64,000 nucleotides of DNA from Bradyrhizobium sp. CB3481 (GTDB taxonomy: Bacteria; Pseudomonadota; Alphaproteobacteria; Rhizobiales; Xanthobacteraceae): contig NZ_CP121647.1 in NCBI RefSeq assembly GCF_029714305.1, positions 1,136,501-1,200,500 of the forward strand. Reading direction: 5' to 3'. Shown here piece after piece: positions 43,006 through 52,005 of this stretch. How positions within the stretch are numbered: position 1 is the stretch's first letter; every line of letters starts with the position of its first letter. The notes below the pieces were generated by a model, which worked only from the letters and a program-made list of their open reading frames with translations, was not told where the DNA came from and ran no database searches. The translations under genes were made by a program, and so were the position numbers.

Positions 43006-43863
43006 TTGGAACAGATCGCTTACGTCAACGGCTCGTTCGTCCCGCTCTCGGAGGCGAAGGTCTCGATCCTCGATCGCGGCTTCCTGTTTGCCGACGGCAT
43101 CTATGAAGTCGCCGCCGTGCTCGACGGCAAGCTGATCGACAATGCCTCGCATCTGGCGCGGCTGGAGCGTTCGGTCGGCGAGATCGAGCTGGCGCTGCCG
43201 GAAACGACTGCGCGCATCCAGGAGATCCAGAAGGAGTTGATCGCCCGCAACAAGCTCGAAAATGGCATGGTCTATCTGGAAGTGACGCGCGGCGCCGACA
43301 CCGGGCGCGACTTTGCTTTCCCCAAGGGCGTCAAGCCGACGCTGATCATGTTCACGTCCACCAAGGACATCATCAACGCGCCTTCGGCCAAGACCGGCAT
43401 CAAGGTGATCACGGTGCCCGACCTGCGTTGGGCCCGCCGCGACATCAAGAGCGTCGCGCTATTGGCGCAGGTGCTGGCCAAGCAGGCAGCGGCCGTCGCC
43501 GGCGCCGGCGAGGCCTGGATGATCGAGGACGGCAAGGTGACCGAGGGCGGCTCGTCCTCGTGCTTCATTCTCACCCAGGACGATGTGATCGTGACGCGGC
43601 AGAACGGCAGCGAGATCCTACCCGGCTGCACCCGCAAGGCGGTGGTTGCGCTCGCCGAAGAGCGCCAGCTCCGCGTCGAGGAGCGGGCATTCACGATCGA
43701 GGAGGCGCTGGCCGCCAAGGAGGCCTTCGTCACCAGCGCCAGCGTGTTCGTGCAGGCCGTGGTATCGATCGACGGCAAGCAGGTCGCCGACGGCAAGCCC
43801 GGCCGGATGACCCAGAGGCTGCGCGAGATCTATGTCGATTTCGCCAAGGCGACGGCGGTGTAG
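43006..43863 (+). CDS. dat: D-amino-acid transaminase (class IV PLP enzyme)
   Basis: 285 aa with a TTG start at 43006, supported by TTAGGAGA ten bases upstream. Class IV fold features: RGFLFADGIYEVAAVLDGKL, the PLP lysine in RRDIKSVALLAQVLAKQAA, EGGSSSCFIL and PGCTRKAVVALA. The opening YVNGSFVPLSEAKVSILDRG and FADGIYEV favour D-alanine/D-glutamate transaminase over branched-chain transaminase. It would interconvert D-amino acids and 2-oxo acids and fits the DadA-like oxidase and the transporter in the same cluster. Confidence 0.87.
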   Translation: MEQIAYVNGSFVPLSEAKVSILDRGFLFADGIYEVAAVLDGKLIDNASHLARLERSVGEIELALPETTARIQEIQKELIARNKLENGMVYLEVTRGADTGRDFAFPKGVKPTLIMFTSTKDIINAPSAKTGIKVITVPDLRWARRDIKSVALLAQVLAKQAAAVAGAGEAWMIEDGKVTEGGSSSCFILTQDDVIVTRQNGSEILPGCTRKAVVALAEERQLRVEERAFTIEEALAAKEAFVTSASVFVQAVVSIDGKQVADGKPGRMTQRLREIYVDFAKATAV

Positions 43864-44035
43864 CTGAGCAGTTTTCTGCTCGAGGCGTCATCGCCCGCCT
43901 TGTGCGCAATTGCGCGCTGGAGCGGGCGATCCAGTAATCCAGAGACGTCAGCGTTTGACTGGAGAAGCCGCGGCGTACTGGATGCCCCGCCTGCGCGGGG
44001 CATGACAGTCGAATGCGGGGTAATAAATAGAGCGC

Positions 44036-44497
44036 TTACGCCACCGCAGCCTTCGCCTTCACCGGGTGAACGGCGCGGAACGAGATCGCGATCCTGTTCC
44101 AGGCATTGATGGCGCCGATCAGCATGGTCAGATTGACAGCCTCGGTTTCCGAGAAGTGAGCCCGCATGTTTTCATAGACGTCGTCGGGGGCATGCGTTTC
44201 CGCGATCAGCGTCACCGCGTCGGTCCACGCCAGCGCCGCGCGCTCGCGGTCGGTATAGAGCGGCGACTCGTGCCAGGCGCTCAATAGATACAGGCGCTGT
44301 TCGGTCTCGCCGAGCTTGCGGGCGTCCTGGGTGTGCATGTTGATGCAATAGGCGCAACCGTTGATCTGCGACGCCCGCGTCTTCACCAGTTCGATCAGCG
44401 ATTTTTCCAGACCCGAGACGGCGATCTGGGCCTCCACCGCGACGAGCGCTTTGATGGTGTCGGGCGCGGCCTGATAGTAATTCATCCGGGGCTTCAT
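44036..44497 (-). CDS. AhpD/carboxymuconolactone decarboxylase family protein
   Basis: 153 aa. The redox motif CAYCINMHTQD (Cys-x-x-Cys with the family's following His) is in SQINGCAYCINMHTQDAR near residue 50, preceded by ELVKTRAS. This fits alkylhydroperoxidase AhpD-core proteins. TERAALAW in the variant DRERAALAWTDAVT is also typical. It may be a thiol peroxidase; the family's cellular roles vary. The start ATG at 44495-44497 has GAGGAGAACG upstream. Confidence 0.87.
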   Translation of the reverse strand: MKPRMNYYQAAPDTIKALVAVEAQIAVSGLEKSLIELVKTRASQINGCAYCINMHTQDARKLGETEQRLYLLSAWHESPLYTDRERAALAWTDAVTLIAETHAPDDVYENMRAHFSETEAVNLTMLIGAINAWNRIAISFRAVHPVKAKAAVA

Positions 44498-44631
44498 GCT
44501 CGTTCTCCTCTCTGGACGCGTTCAATTAGAACGATTGCCGAAGTCTATTCCGATCCGGGCGATAGTCACGGTCTGGATCGATGCCGTCGGATACAATAAA
44601 GTGATCTGAAGAAAAGCTAAGGAGGCGACGG

Positions 44632-45663
44632 ATGTTTGCGCGCGAGCGGGTGTCGGCGGGAAGCCGTGCGATACCACTGATTGCGGCCGGTCGATGCCGC
44701 ATCGCCTTTCTGTTCGTGCTTGCCGCGGCATTGTCGTTCCTGCTCGGAGGCCATCAGTCGCTCGCCGCCTATCCGGAGCGCGTCATCAAGATCATCGTGC
44801 CGTTTGCGCCGGGCGGCGGCACGGACGCCATCGCGCGCGTGCTGGCGCAGGAGATGGCAAAGGATCTCGGCGCCAGCATCATCATCGAGAACAAGCCGGG
44901 GGCGGGCACCATCATCGGCGCGCAGGCGGTCGCTTCCGCCGAAGGCGACGGCTACACGCTGCTGATGGGATCGTTTGCTCATGCGGTCAACCCGAGCCTG
45001 TACGCCAAACTGCCCTTCGATCCGAACAAGGATTTTGCGCCGGTCGCATTCGTCGCGCGTTCTCCCAACATCGTTGTCGTCAATCCGAAATCGTCATTTC
45101 GTTCCATCGCCGATCTGATCGCGGCGGCGAAGGCCGAGCCTGACAAGATCTCCTACGGCACGTTCGGGACCGGTACTTCGGCGCACCTCGCCGGCGAAAT
45201 GTTCAAGCGCATGGCCGGCATCAACATGGTGATGGTGCCTTACAAGGGCTCCGCGCCGGCGATCACCGATCTGATCGGCGGGCAGACCCAGGTGATCTTC
45301 ACGACGGTGGCAAGCGCCGCATCCCTGATCGGAGGCGGCCAGTTGCGCGCGCTGGCGGTGACATCGGCGCAGCGCTCGCCCGCCTTTCCGCAATTGCCGA
45401 CGGTTGCGGAAACCGGTCTTTCCGGCTTTGAAGCCGAAACCTGGTACGGCCTGTTTGCGCCGGCAAAAACGCCGCCCGAGGTCATCGAGCGCCTGAACAA
45501 GTCGGCGGCAAAAGCGGTGCAGGCCGACGCCTTCAAGAAACTCAGCGTCAACGAGGGCCTTGTTCTGATCGCGGCGCCGCCGGAGGAGTTCGGCCGCTAT
45601 TACCGTAGCGAGGTGGAGCGCTGGCGCAAGGTGATCGAGGAAGCCGGCATCAAGGCCGAGTAG
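44632..45663 (+). CDS. Orphan TctC/Bug-type periplasmic binding protein
   Basis: 343 aa. A long N-terminal extension precedes the signal helix (IAFLFVLAAALSFLLGG); AAGGAGG supports the ATG at 44632. The mature part begins YPERVIKIIVPFAPGGGTD, then PGAGTIIGAQAVASA, and YGTFGTGTSAHLAGEMF in the middle, all standard for the Bug family. No tctA or tctB is adjacent, so it either uses the transporter at 33.4-36.5 kb or acts as a solute sensor. Confidence 0.88.
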   Translation: MFARERVSAGSRAIPLIAAGRCRIAFLFVLAAALSFLLGGHQSLAAYPERVIKIIVPFAPGGGTDAIARVLAQEMAKDLGASIIIENKPGAGTIIGAQAVASAEGDGYTLLMGSFAHAVNPSLYAKLPFDPNKDFAPVAFVARSPNIVVVNPKSSFRSIADLIAAAKAEPDKISYGTFGTGTSAHLAGEMFKRMAGINMVMVPYKGSAPAITDLIGGQTQVIFTTVASAASLIGGGQLRALAVTSAQRSPAFPQLPTVAETGLSGFEAETWYGLFAPAKTPPEVIERLNKSAAKAVQADAFKKLSVNEGLVLIAAPPEEFGRYYRSEVERWRKVIEEAGIKAE

Positions 45664-45723
45664 GGTGGCAAGGCGGCACCAAGCCGGTTTCCCCCGTCGC
45701 GGATCCCCGCTAGGATGGCCCGC

Positions 45724-46458
45724 ATGTATGTGAGCGCTTCCGAGAGCCGGGTGCTGGCGCGCATCTTCGGGCTGTTGTCTGAGGACCTCAGCGAGCACGA
45801 CGTGCGCGAGGCGGTCGGCCATCATTTGCTCGAACTGCTGGAAGCCGATCACTACGCCTCCTTCGTCTGGCAGGATGTGACTGGCCGTTTCGAGAAGGCC
45901 GTATATCTGAACATGGACCCGGCCAATATCGCGGCCTACGACCGCTATTATCAACAGTGCGACCCGATCACCCTGAAACTTCAGGCCCGCCGCGACGCGA
46001 CGCTGGTGACGCAGGTGATGCCGCAGCGCGAGCTGATGCGGACCGAATTCTTCAACGATTTTCTCGCCCGCGACGGACTGCATTGGGGTGTCAATGCCTA
46101 TAGCTTCGTCGGCAACCGCAATATCGGCGATGTCAGGATCTGGCGCGGTCGGCGGCGCGAGAATTTTGACAGCCATACGCTGGAGCTGTTGCGGTTGATC
46201 GAGCCGGCCTTTACGGGTGCGCTGGTGCGTGCGGCCGGTGGCGCCGCGGCCAGCTTGGCTGATGGCTCGCCGGTCCTAAAGCTCTCGGTGCGCGAGTTCG
46301 AGATCGCGCGGATGATCGCCGACGATCTCAGCGACAAGGAGATCGCGCACCGGCTGCAGGTGGGGGTGTCGACCGTCCGCACCCATATCGAGCGTATCTT
46401 CGCCAAGCTCGGCGTCCGCCGCCGCAGCGGCGTCGCCAGCCTGTTTGCGCGGCATTAG
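45724..46458 (+). CDS. LuxR-type transcriptional regulator
   Basis: 244 aa from the ATG at 45724, five bases after GGATGG; ATG 45715 is the alternative. The C-terminal LuxR helix-turn-helix is complete: LSVREFEIARMIADDLSDKEIAHRL and VGVSTVRTHIERIFAKLGV. The N-terminal ~180 residues look like a GAF/autoinducer-type domain (LLEADHYASFVWQD, MDPANIAAYDRYYQ) but lack clear acyl-homoserine-lactone residues. It probably responds to a metabolite and may govern the flanking binding protein or the convergent amidase. Confidence 0.82.
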   Translation: MYVSASESRVLARIFGLLSEDLSEHDVREAVGHHLLELLEADHYASFVWQDVTGRFEKAVYLNMDPANIAAYDRYYQQCDPITLKLQARRDATLVTQVMPQRELMRTEFFNDFLARDGLHWGVNAYSFVGNRNIGDVRIWRGRRRENFDSHTLELLRLIEPAFTGALVRAAGGAAASLADGSPVLKLSVREFEIARMIADDLSDKEIAHRLQVGVSTVRTHIERIFAKLGVRRRSGVASLFARH

Positions 46459-46464
46459 CCGCAG

Positions 46465-47973
46465 TCAGCGCGTCGGCGGCGGCAGGCGGCCGAACAGCTT
46501 CTCCATCGCCATGCCGACCGCCAGCAGCTTGCGGTCGCTTCCCGCCGGACCATCGAGCTCGAGGCCGACTGGCAGCTTGCTCGACGCGCCCAGCGCAATC
46601 GGAAGCTGGATGCCAGGGACGCCCGCATTGCTGCCGGGATCGGTGTTCTGGATGAACAGCAGAAAATTGGCGAGGCTCGACGAGTCCGGATTGGATGCGA
46701 TCGCGACCTTCGGCACCGTCGGGAAGGCGATGGCATCGAGCTTGTTCTTGGCAAAAGTGTCGCGATAGAGCGCCAGCAACGCGGGGCGGGCGGTCTTCAT
46801 GGCGGCGTCATAGGCCGGCTTCGCGTCCACTACAGTATTGTTTGGTCCCGGCAGCTTGCGCGGAATCACCAGCCCATCATAGGTCCCCTTCACGTCGGGG
46901 CTTGCGATCTCCTTGGCGAGGTTCTCGATGCTGACACCGGAGCCGCTGTTCTTGAGATAGGCGACCATGTCATCATAGGCTTCATAGAGCGCAAGCGGAA
47001 AGCCGACCTTGCCGTTGAGTTCGGCAAGTTCTGGCATCTCGATATCGATGACCGTCACGCCGCTTGCCTTGAGCTTGTCCAGCGCGGCCTTGAAAGCGGC
47101 GTCGGTATCGCCGTCGAGATTGGCCAGCATGGATTTGTCGATGCCGATGCGGACCTTCTTCAGATCGGCAGGCGCAATCGTGCCGCCGCCGGCGATGATC
47201 CGGTCGAGCGCCGCGACGTCGGCCATGGTGGATGCCATCGGACCAGCCGTATCGCGGGTATGGGAGATCGGCGCGATTCCTGCTTGCGGATAGCGGCCGG
47301 CGGTCGGGCGCAGCGCGGCGCAGCCGTTCAGCGCGCAGGGCACCCGCACGGACCCGCCGGTGTCGGTGCCGAGGCCGGCGGTGACGATCCGCGCGCCGAC
47401 CGCCGCGCCAGTTCCGGATGACGAGCCGCCGGCGATTTTCGTCGCATCATAGGCGTTACGCACGCCGTGCTCTGCGCCGGTCTTGAATCCGGCATTGAAG
47501 CCGGAGATGCCGAAGGCAAGCTCATGCATGTTGGTCTTGCCGATGATGATGGCACCCGCCGCGCGCAGTTTTGCGGCGACCGGCGCGTCCTTCTTCGGCA
47601 CGAAATTCTTCAGCGCCGGCGTGCCGGCCGTAGCAGGGAGACCGGCCACTTGGATATTGTCCTTGATCACAATGGGCACGCCGCCGAGCGGCTTGCACGA
47701 TCCCTTCTTGCGGCCGGCGTCGAACGCTTCGGCGGCCTTCATCGCGCCGGCCTCGTCGAGCGTGATGAAGGCGTTGAGGTCGGACTTGGCCTTGGCGCGC
47801 GCCAGCGCCGCTGCGGTCAGCGCCTTGCTGGTGATCTTGCCGGCGCAGAGATCGGCGGTGGCCTGGGTTGCGGTGAGCTGATCCAGATCGATCGCCTGGG
47901 CGGCCGCGGGAGGAGCCGCGGCAAGCGCAAGGCTGGCAAGGGCCGAGCCAAGCAGGATGGAGCTGCGAGCCAT
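46465..47973 (-). CDS. Secreted amidase-signature hydrolase
   Basis: 502 aa with a signal peptide (LLGSALASLALAAAPPAAAQA), so the enzyme is periplasmic. The Ser-cisSer-Lys triad is complete: Lys in GGVPIVIKDNIQ, cis-Ser in AGGSSSGTGAAV and Ser in GTDTGGSVRVP. The family hydrolyses amide bonds of many kinds (carboxamides, Glu-tRNA, fatty amides). Only 6 bp separate its stop from that of the convergent LuxR gene. Confidence 0.88.
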   Translation of the reverse strand: MARSSILLGSALASLALAAAPPAAAQAIDLDQLTATQATADLCAGKITSKALTAAALARAKAKSDLNAFITLDEAGAMKAAEAFDAGRKKGSCKPLGGVPIVIKDNIQVAGLPATAGTPALKNFVPKKDAPVAAKLRAAGAIIIGKTNMHELAFGISGFNAGFKTGAEHGVRNAYDATKIAGGSSSGTGAAVGARIVTAGLGTDTGGSVRVPCALNGCAALRPTAGRYPQAGIAPISHTRDTAGPMASTMADVAALDRIIAGGGTIAPADLKKVRIGIDKSMLANLDGDTDAAFKAALDKLKASGVTVIDIEMPELAELNGKVGFPLALYEAYDDMVAYLKNSGSGVSIENLAKEIASPDVKGTYDGLVIPRKLPGPNNTVVDAKPAYDAAMKTARPALLALYRDTFAKNKLDAIAFPTVPKVAIASNPDSSSLANFLLFIQNTDPGSNAGVPGIQLPIALGASSKLPVGLELDGPAGSDRKLLAVGMAMEKLFGRLPPPTR

Positions 47974-48112
47974 GATGATCCTCCGTGCGAATGAGTACCC
48001 GTCCGGACGAATTTTACTTAGCCCCGGTTCCGGCGCTTGTCCTCATTTCTGGGGACGCTCTAAAATCGTGGCTCCTCGGGAGGAAGGAAGAGCGAAAGCC
48101 GGCTCTCTCCAC

Positions 48113-48188
48113 GTCATTGCGAGCGCAGCGAAGCAATCCACGTCTCGGCGCGTGGATAGATGGATTGCTTCGCTGCGCTCGCAATGAC
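48113..48188. repeat. Palindromic intergenic repeat, family C copy 2
   Basis: GTCATTGCGAGCGCAGCGAA...GCAATCCA faces TGGATTGCTTCGCTGCGCTC...GCAATGAC. It has the same ends as copy 1 at 42871-42952 with a different middle. It lies between the amidase start and the 3' end of the FAH gene. Confidence 0.8.
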
Positions 48189-48234
48189 GGTGTGGACATA
48201 GCTTCACAATCCCTCGGGATGAGGAGCGGAGGCG

Positions 48235-49020
48235 TCAAGCTTTCTCCTTCACAAACCTATTCCGCAACGTGCCGATCCCCGTGATGTCGATCTCGACGAC
48301 GTCGCCGTCCTTGAGGTCTGGCGACGCGCCATCAGTACCCATCCAGATCACATCGCCCGGCGACAGCGTGAAATATTTCGAGAGCTCGATCAGGAACGGC
48401 ACGACGCCGAAGATCATGTCGTTGGTGCGGAAGCGGCCGGTCTCCTTGCCGTTGACGCGGATCACGGTTTCCATCCTGTCGAGGTCGACATCGGTTTCGA
48501 TCCACGGACCCATCGGCTTGAACGTGTCGGCGTTTTTCGAACGCCACAGGCTGCGGTCCGCCTTTTGCCAGGTGCGTTCGCTGACGTCGTTGCCGATGGT
48601 GTAGCCGAACACGCAATCCATCGCGTTGGCTTCGGTGAGATGCTTCGCCTTCTTGCCGATGACGACGACGAGTTCGCCTTCATAGTGGATTTTCTCGGTC
48701 GCGCTCGCCGGTATCACCACGTCCTCGTCATGCGCGATCAGCGCGTTCTGCGCGCGATAGCCGATCTCGGGCCTGTCGGGTATGTTCGGCACGGTGCCGG
48801 CCTTGTCGGCGGCTTCCTTCAGATGCTTGAGGTAGTTCAATCCGACGCAATAGAAGGTGCGCGGGATCAGCGGCAGCTCGATCTTCACCTCGCTGAGCGG
48901 GTGCGACTGTGCCCCGCGCTGCCATTGCCCGAAAGGATCGCCGTCAACGGCAATCACGCGCTCCCCCTCGACGATTCCCCAGGATGTCTTGCCGGCGGCG
49001 GTGAATTTCAGCCAACGCAT
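48235..49020 (-). CDS. Fumarylacetoacetate hydrolase (FAH) family protein
   Basis: 261 aa. An N-terminal ~60-residue cap is followed by the FAH core: FYCVGLNYLKHLKEA, the metal-binding Glu pair in HYEGELVVVIG, and the Asp in IGNDVSERTWQ; MGPWIETD and IWMGTDGASPDLKDGD come later. FAH-fold enzymes hydrolyse or decarboxylate diketo acids at the end of aromatic catabolism. It is the third gene of an apparent operon (Ldh-type, flavin monooxygenase, FAH), 11 bp after the second. Confidence 0.88.
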   Translation of the reverse strand: MRWLKFTAAGKTSWGIVEGERVIAVDGDPFGQWQRGAQSHPLSEVKIELPLIPRTFYCVGLNYLKHLKEAADKAGTVPNIPDRPEIGYRAQNALIAHDEDVVIPASATEKIHYEGELVVVIGKKAKHLTEANAMDCVFGYTIGNDVSERTWQKADRSLWRSKNADTFKPMGPWIETDVDLDRMETVIRVNGKETGRFRTNDMIFGVVPFLIELSKYFTLSPGDVIWMGTDGASPDLKDGDVVEIDITGIGTLRNRFVKEKA

Positions 49021-49031
49021 GGTTCTTCCTC

Positions 49032-50399
49032 TTATTCGGCGGCGGCCTGCGGCTGGGTCTTCCAGGCGCCGGCGGCCGGGCGCTTCAGTCCGAGATTCTC
49101 GCGCAACGTCTTGCCGGCGTAATCCTTGTGGAATAGCCCGCGCCGCTGCAGTTCGGGCACCACATGCTTGACGAAATCGGCGTAGGAGCCGGGCACGATG
49201 GTGGCCGCGACGACAAAGCCGTCGCAGCCGCGCTCGACGAACATCTCCTCCAGCCTGTCCGCGATCTCCTTCGGGCCGCCGACGATGGCGTCCTGCACCT
49301 GGCCACGGCCGGAGAAGTGGACGAAGTCGAGCGCGCTAGGATTGCTCTTGCCCGAATTCTTCAGCACGCCATCGCGAATGCCGAGGATGCCCTGCATGCT
49401 CCTGAGCTCTTCCGTGGTCAGCGGCTCGTCGAGCGGCTTTGACGCAAAATCGTAGTTCAGGGCCTCTGCGAGCAGCGACAGCGCGTCGATCTGCAGCGGC
49501 AGCTTGTTGATCACAGCCATCTTGTCCTCGGCCTCGGTCTTGGTGGCGCCGCAGACCGGCGTCGTAAGGTTGCAGAGGAACATCTGGTCGGGATCGCGGC
49601 CCGCCTTTGCCGCCTCGTTGCGGACGGCGGCATAGCCTTCCTTGGCGGATGCCACATTGCGTGCAGCGGTGAAGATCATCTCGCCCCATCGCCCCGCAAA
49701 GCGCTGGCCGCGGCCGGAGGCGCCGGCCTGGATGATGACGGGATGGCCCTGCGGCGAACGCGGCACGGTGAACGGCCCGCGTGACTTGAAGAACTGCCCG
49801 TGGTGATCGAGCCGCTTCACCTTGGTGGGATCGGCGAAGCGGCCGCTGGTCTTGTCCATGATCAGCGAGCCGTCTTCCCAGCTGTCCCAATGGCCGAGCA
49901 CCACTTCCATGAATTCGTCGGCGCGGTCGTAGCGGAAGTCGTGCTCGAGATGGGCATCCTTGCCCATGTTCTGCGCCTCGCCGTCATTGAGCGAGGTGAC
50001 GACGTTCCAGCCCGCGCGTCCGCCCGACATCAGGTCGAGGGTAGCGAAGCGCCGCGCGACGTCGAACGGCTCGTAATAGGTGGTCGAGCAGGTCGATCCC
50101 AGTCCGAGCTTCTCGGTGACCATGCCCATCGTGGTCAGCACGATCAAGGGGTCCATCTTCACGCAGCGGATGCCGTATTCGACGGTATGGGCGTGATCGT
50201 TGCCGTAGCGGTCCGGCATCGCGAGACGGTCGTCGAAGAACGCCATGTGGAACTTGCCGGCCTCGAGAATCCGGGCGATCTCCTGGTAGTAGTCGGCCGA
50301 CATCGAATCGTCGCGCGATTCCGGATGCCGCCACGAACTCGGCAGGTTGGTGCAGTTCTGCGCCTGCAAAAATCCCACCAGCGCCATTTGCCGCGTCAT
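49032..50399 (-). CDS. FMN-dependent monooxygenase, NtaA/DszA family
   Basis: 455 aa from the ATG at 50397-50399 with AGGAGAACGGC before it. Landmarks: ILEAGKFHMAFFDDRLAMPD, RFATLDLMSGGRAGWNVVTS, YDRADEFMEVVLGHWDSWED, and PVIIQAGASGRGQRFAG. It belongs to the same family as the product of 30271-31659 but is clearly diverged. Middle gene of the operon starting at 51483. It probably oxidises an organic substrate whose product is handled by the FAH and dehydrogenase neighbours (inference). Confidence 0.87.
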   Translation of the reverse strand: MTRQMALVGFLQAQNCTNLPSSWRHPESRDDSMSADYYQEIARILEAGKFHMAFFDDRLAMPDRYGNDHAHTVEYGIRCVKMDPLIVLTTMGMVTEKLGLGSTCSTTYYEPFDVARRFATLDLMSGGRAGWNVVTSLNDGEAQNMGKDAHLEHDFRYDRADEFMEVVLGHWDSWEDGSLIMDKTSGRFADPTKVKRLDHHGQFFKSRGPFTVPRSPQGHPVIIQAGASGRGQRFAGRWGEMIFTAARNVASAKEGYAAVRNEAAKAGRDPDQMFLCNLTTPVCGATKTEAEDKMAVINKLPLQIDALSLLAEALNYDFASKPLDEPLTTEELRSMQGILGIRDGVLKNSGKSNPSALDFVHFSGRGQVQDAIVGGPKEIADRLEEMFVERGCDGFVVAATIVPGSYADFVKHVVPELQRRGLFHKDYAGKTLRENLGLKRPAAGAWKTQPQAAAE

Positions 50400-50430
50400 G
50401 CCGTTCTCCTCGTGCTGGCAGGATTGGAAT

Positions 50431-51483
50431 TCATTTGAGGTCGAGCTCGGCGGACAGCTTGTAGTCAGTGGCGAGCGCCTTGAGCTTGTCCCAGGTCGCG
50501 TCTTCGACCTCGATACCGTCGCGCCGGCGCTGCTGTTCGCGCATGTATTCGATCTCACCGGGATAGAACACACCGGGAGAGCCTTCCGATGGCGGCGTCG
50601 ATTTCAGATAGCGCGCGAACTCGCCGACTTCTTTCTCGAAATCTTTCAGCGGGCGGAAGGCGGCGACGTTGAACACCGCCATGAAGCACCCGTCATTGTG
50701 CCGGCCGGTCGGCTCGACGCCAAAGCCGAGCCCGGTGAGCAGGCCGCAGAGCACCTCGACCATCGCGGCGAGGCCGCTGCCCTTGTAGCCTTCGCTGCCG
50801 CCGAGCGGCAGCAGCGCGCCGCCCTTGCGGTATTGCGTTGGATCGGTGGTGTGCCGTCCCTCGGCGTCGATGATCCAGCCTTGCGGGATCTGCTCGCCGC
50901 GCGCGACCGACAGCGCGATCTTGCCGGCCGCGACCGCCGAGGTCGCCATATCCAAATAGAACGGCGCCTCGAGGTCGGACGGCACGGCAATCGAGATCGG
51001 GTTGGTGCCGAGCCTCGCCTCGCGGCCGCCGAACGGCGCAACATGCTTTGGCGAACGGCCGGAATCGGCGGCAGCGATACCGATCATACCGGCCCGCATC
51101 GCCATCAACGGATAGGCGGCGAGCCGGCCGACATGGCTCTGGCGGAACACCGTGCAGGCGGCGACATTGGCGGTCTTCGCCTTCTCGATCGTCAGCGCCA
51201 TCGCCTTGGCGTTAACGTGAAAGCCAAACCCCCAATGGCCGTCGATCACGGTCGTCGTCGGCGATTCCTGGACGATGGTCCATTGGGCGCCGGGCACGAT
51301 ATGGCCGGCCTTGATGCGGTCGATATAGGTCGGGATGGCGATCACGCCGTGCGAGTCATGGCCGGCGAGATTGGCGTTGACGCAGCCGGTCGCGACCGCG
51401 CGCGCCTCTTCCTCCGAAGCGCCGGCGGCCTTGAGCAGGGCGACGCCAATTTGCGTGAGCCGGTCGGCCTGAACCATCGGCAT
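50431..51483 (-). CDS. Malate/L-lactate/ureidoglycolate dehydrogenase-family oxidoreductase (Ldh_2)
   Basis: 350 aa. The family's catalytic His motif is NLAGHDSHGVIAIPTYIDRI near residue 48; MGLFLL-type NAD site is represented by GIAAADSGRSPKHVAPFGG and ARLGTNPISIAVPSD. These NAD(P)-dependent enzymes reduce or oxidise 2-hydroxy acids or cyclic imino acids. First gene of the three-gene operon; its promoter must lie within 51484-51620 before the family A repeat. Confidence 0.87.
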   Translation of the reverse strand: MPMVQADRLTQIGVALLKAAGASEEEARAVATGCVNANLAGHDSHGVIAIPTYIDRIKAGHIVPGAQWTIVQESPTTTVIDGHWGFGFHVNAKAMALTIEKAKTANVAACTVFRQSHVGRLAAYPLMAMRAGMIGIAAADSGRSPKHVAPFGGREARLGTNPISIAVPSDLEAPFYLDMATSAVAAGKIALSVARGEQIPQGWIIDAEGRHTTDPTQYRKGGALLPLGGSEGYKGSGLAAMVEVLCGLLTGLGFGVEPTGRHNDGCFMAVFNVAAFRPLKDFEKEVGEFARYLKSTPPSEGSPGVFYPGEIEYMREQQRRRDGIEVEDATWDKLKALATDYKLSAELDLK

Positions 51484-51619
51484 GGGGATTTCCTCTCCCT
51501 GGCACGCCCGCGCGAGTGGCGGGTCTTGCTTGCTGCGGGCATGCTCTCAAAGCCGCAGTGGCAGGGCAAGCGTGGAAATATCCTGTTAGCCATGCCGCTG
51601 GGTGAGAGGTGACGGTCTC

Positions 51620-51746
51620 CGTTCCCCGGACGCAGCGCACCACGTAATGATGCGGCTGCTGAGTCGGGGCCCAGTATCGGGATCGTGGCAAAATGGGCCC
51701 GGCACTGCGGAGCAGCGCTCCGCGCTGCGCCGCGTCCGGGACACGG
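51620..51746. repeat. Palindromic intergenic repeat, family A copy 3
   Basis: CGTTCCCCGGACGC (51620-51633) and GCGTCCGGGACACGG (51732-51746) form the ends, as in copy 2; the inner GAGTCGGGGCCCA and GCCCGGCACTGCGGAG blocks also correspond but are more diverged. Confidence 0.8.
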
Positions 51747-51790
51747 CGCGTCAAGGCTCGCTCGCCAGTGCGCGGTCCGCAAGCGCCAAA

Positions 51791-51809
51791 AATTTCACCC
51801 AGTGAAATT
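51791..51809. promoter_or_regulatory. Operator-like palindrome upstream of the GAF-GGDEF-EAL gene
   Basis: AATTTCAC-CCA-GTGAAATT, a perfect 8+3+8 palindrome. Its right half overlaps a second palindrome, GTGAA-A-TTCAC (51802-51812). This gives three copies of the TTTCAC/GTGAAA half-site, about 195 bp before the start. Confidence 0.5.
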
Positions 51810-52005
51810 CACTCGGCGAGGGCAGGCGCCATGGCTGATAAATCGTAAAAGTACCGTAGTTCTCCCGAGCCGTGTCGTGTGACGTTGGTCCGACATTTAC
51901 TCTGACTCGCAAACCTAGGTCGCCAATAACGGGCATTTAGGTCCCCTACACGCATAAAATTCGCGAGGGGGCAGCCCGGCGCTGCCGGCAGGGAGCTTGG
52001 GGAAG

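Larger units (their letters stand above)
51484..52005. other. Divergent intergenic region before the GAF-GGDEF-EAL gene
   Basis: No gene is supported here. It contains a family A repeat (51620-51746) and an operator-like palindrome (51791-51809). The part nearest the GAF gene (51850-51990) is relatively AT-rich and is the likely promoter zone. Confidence 0.5.
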
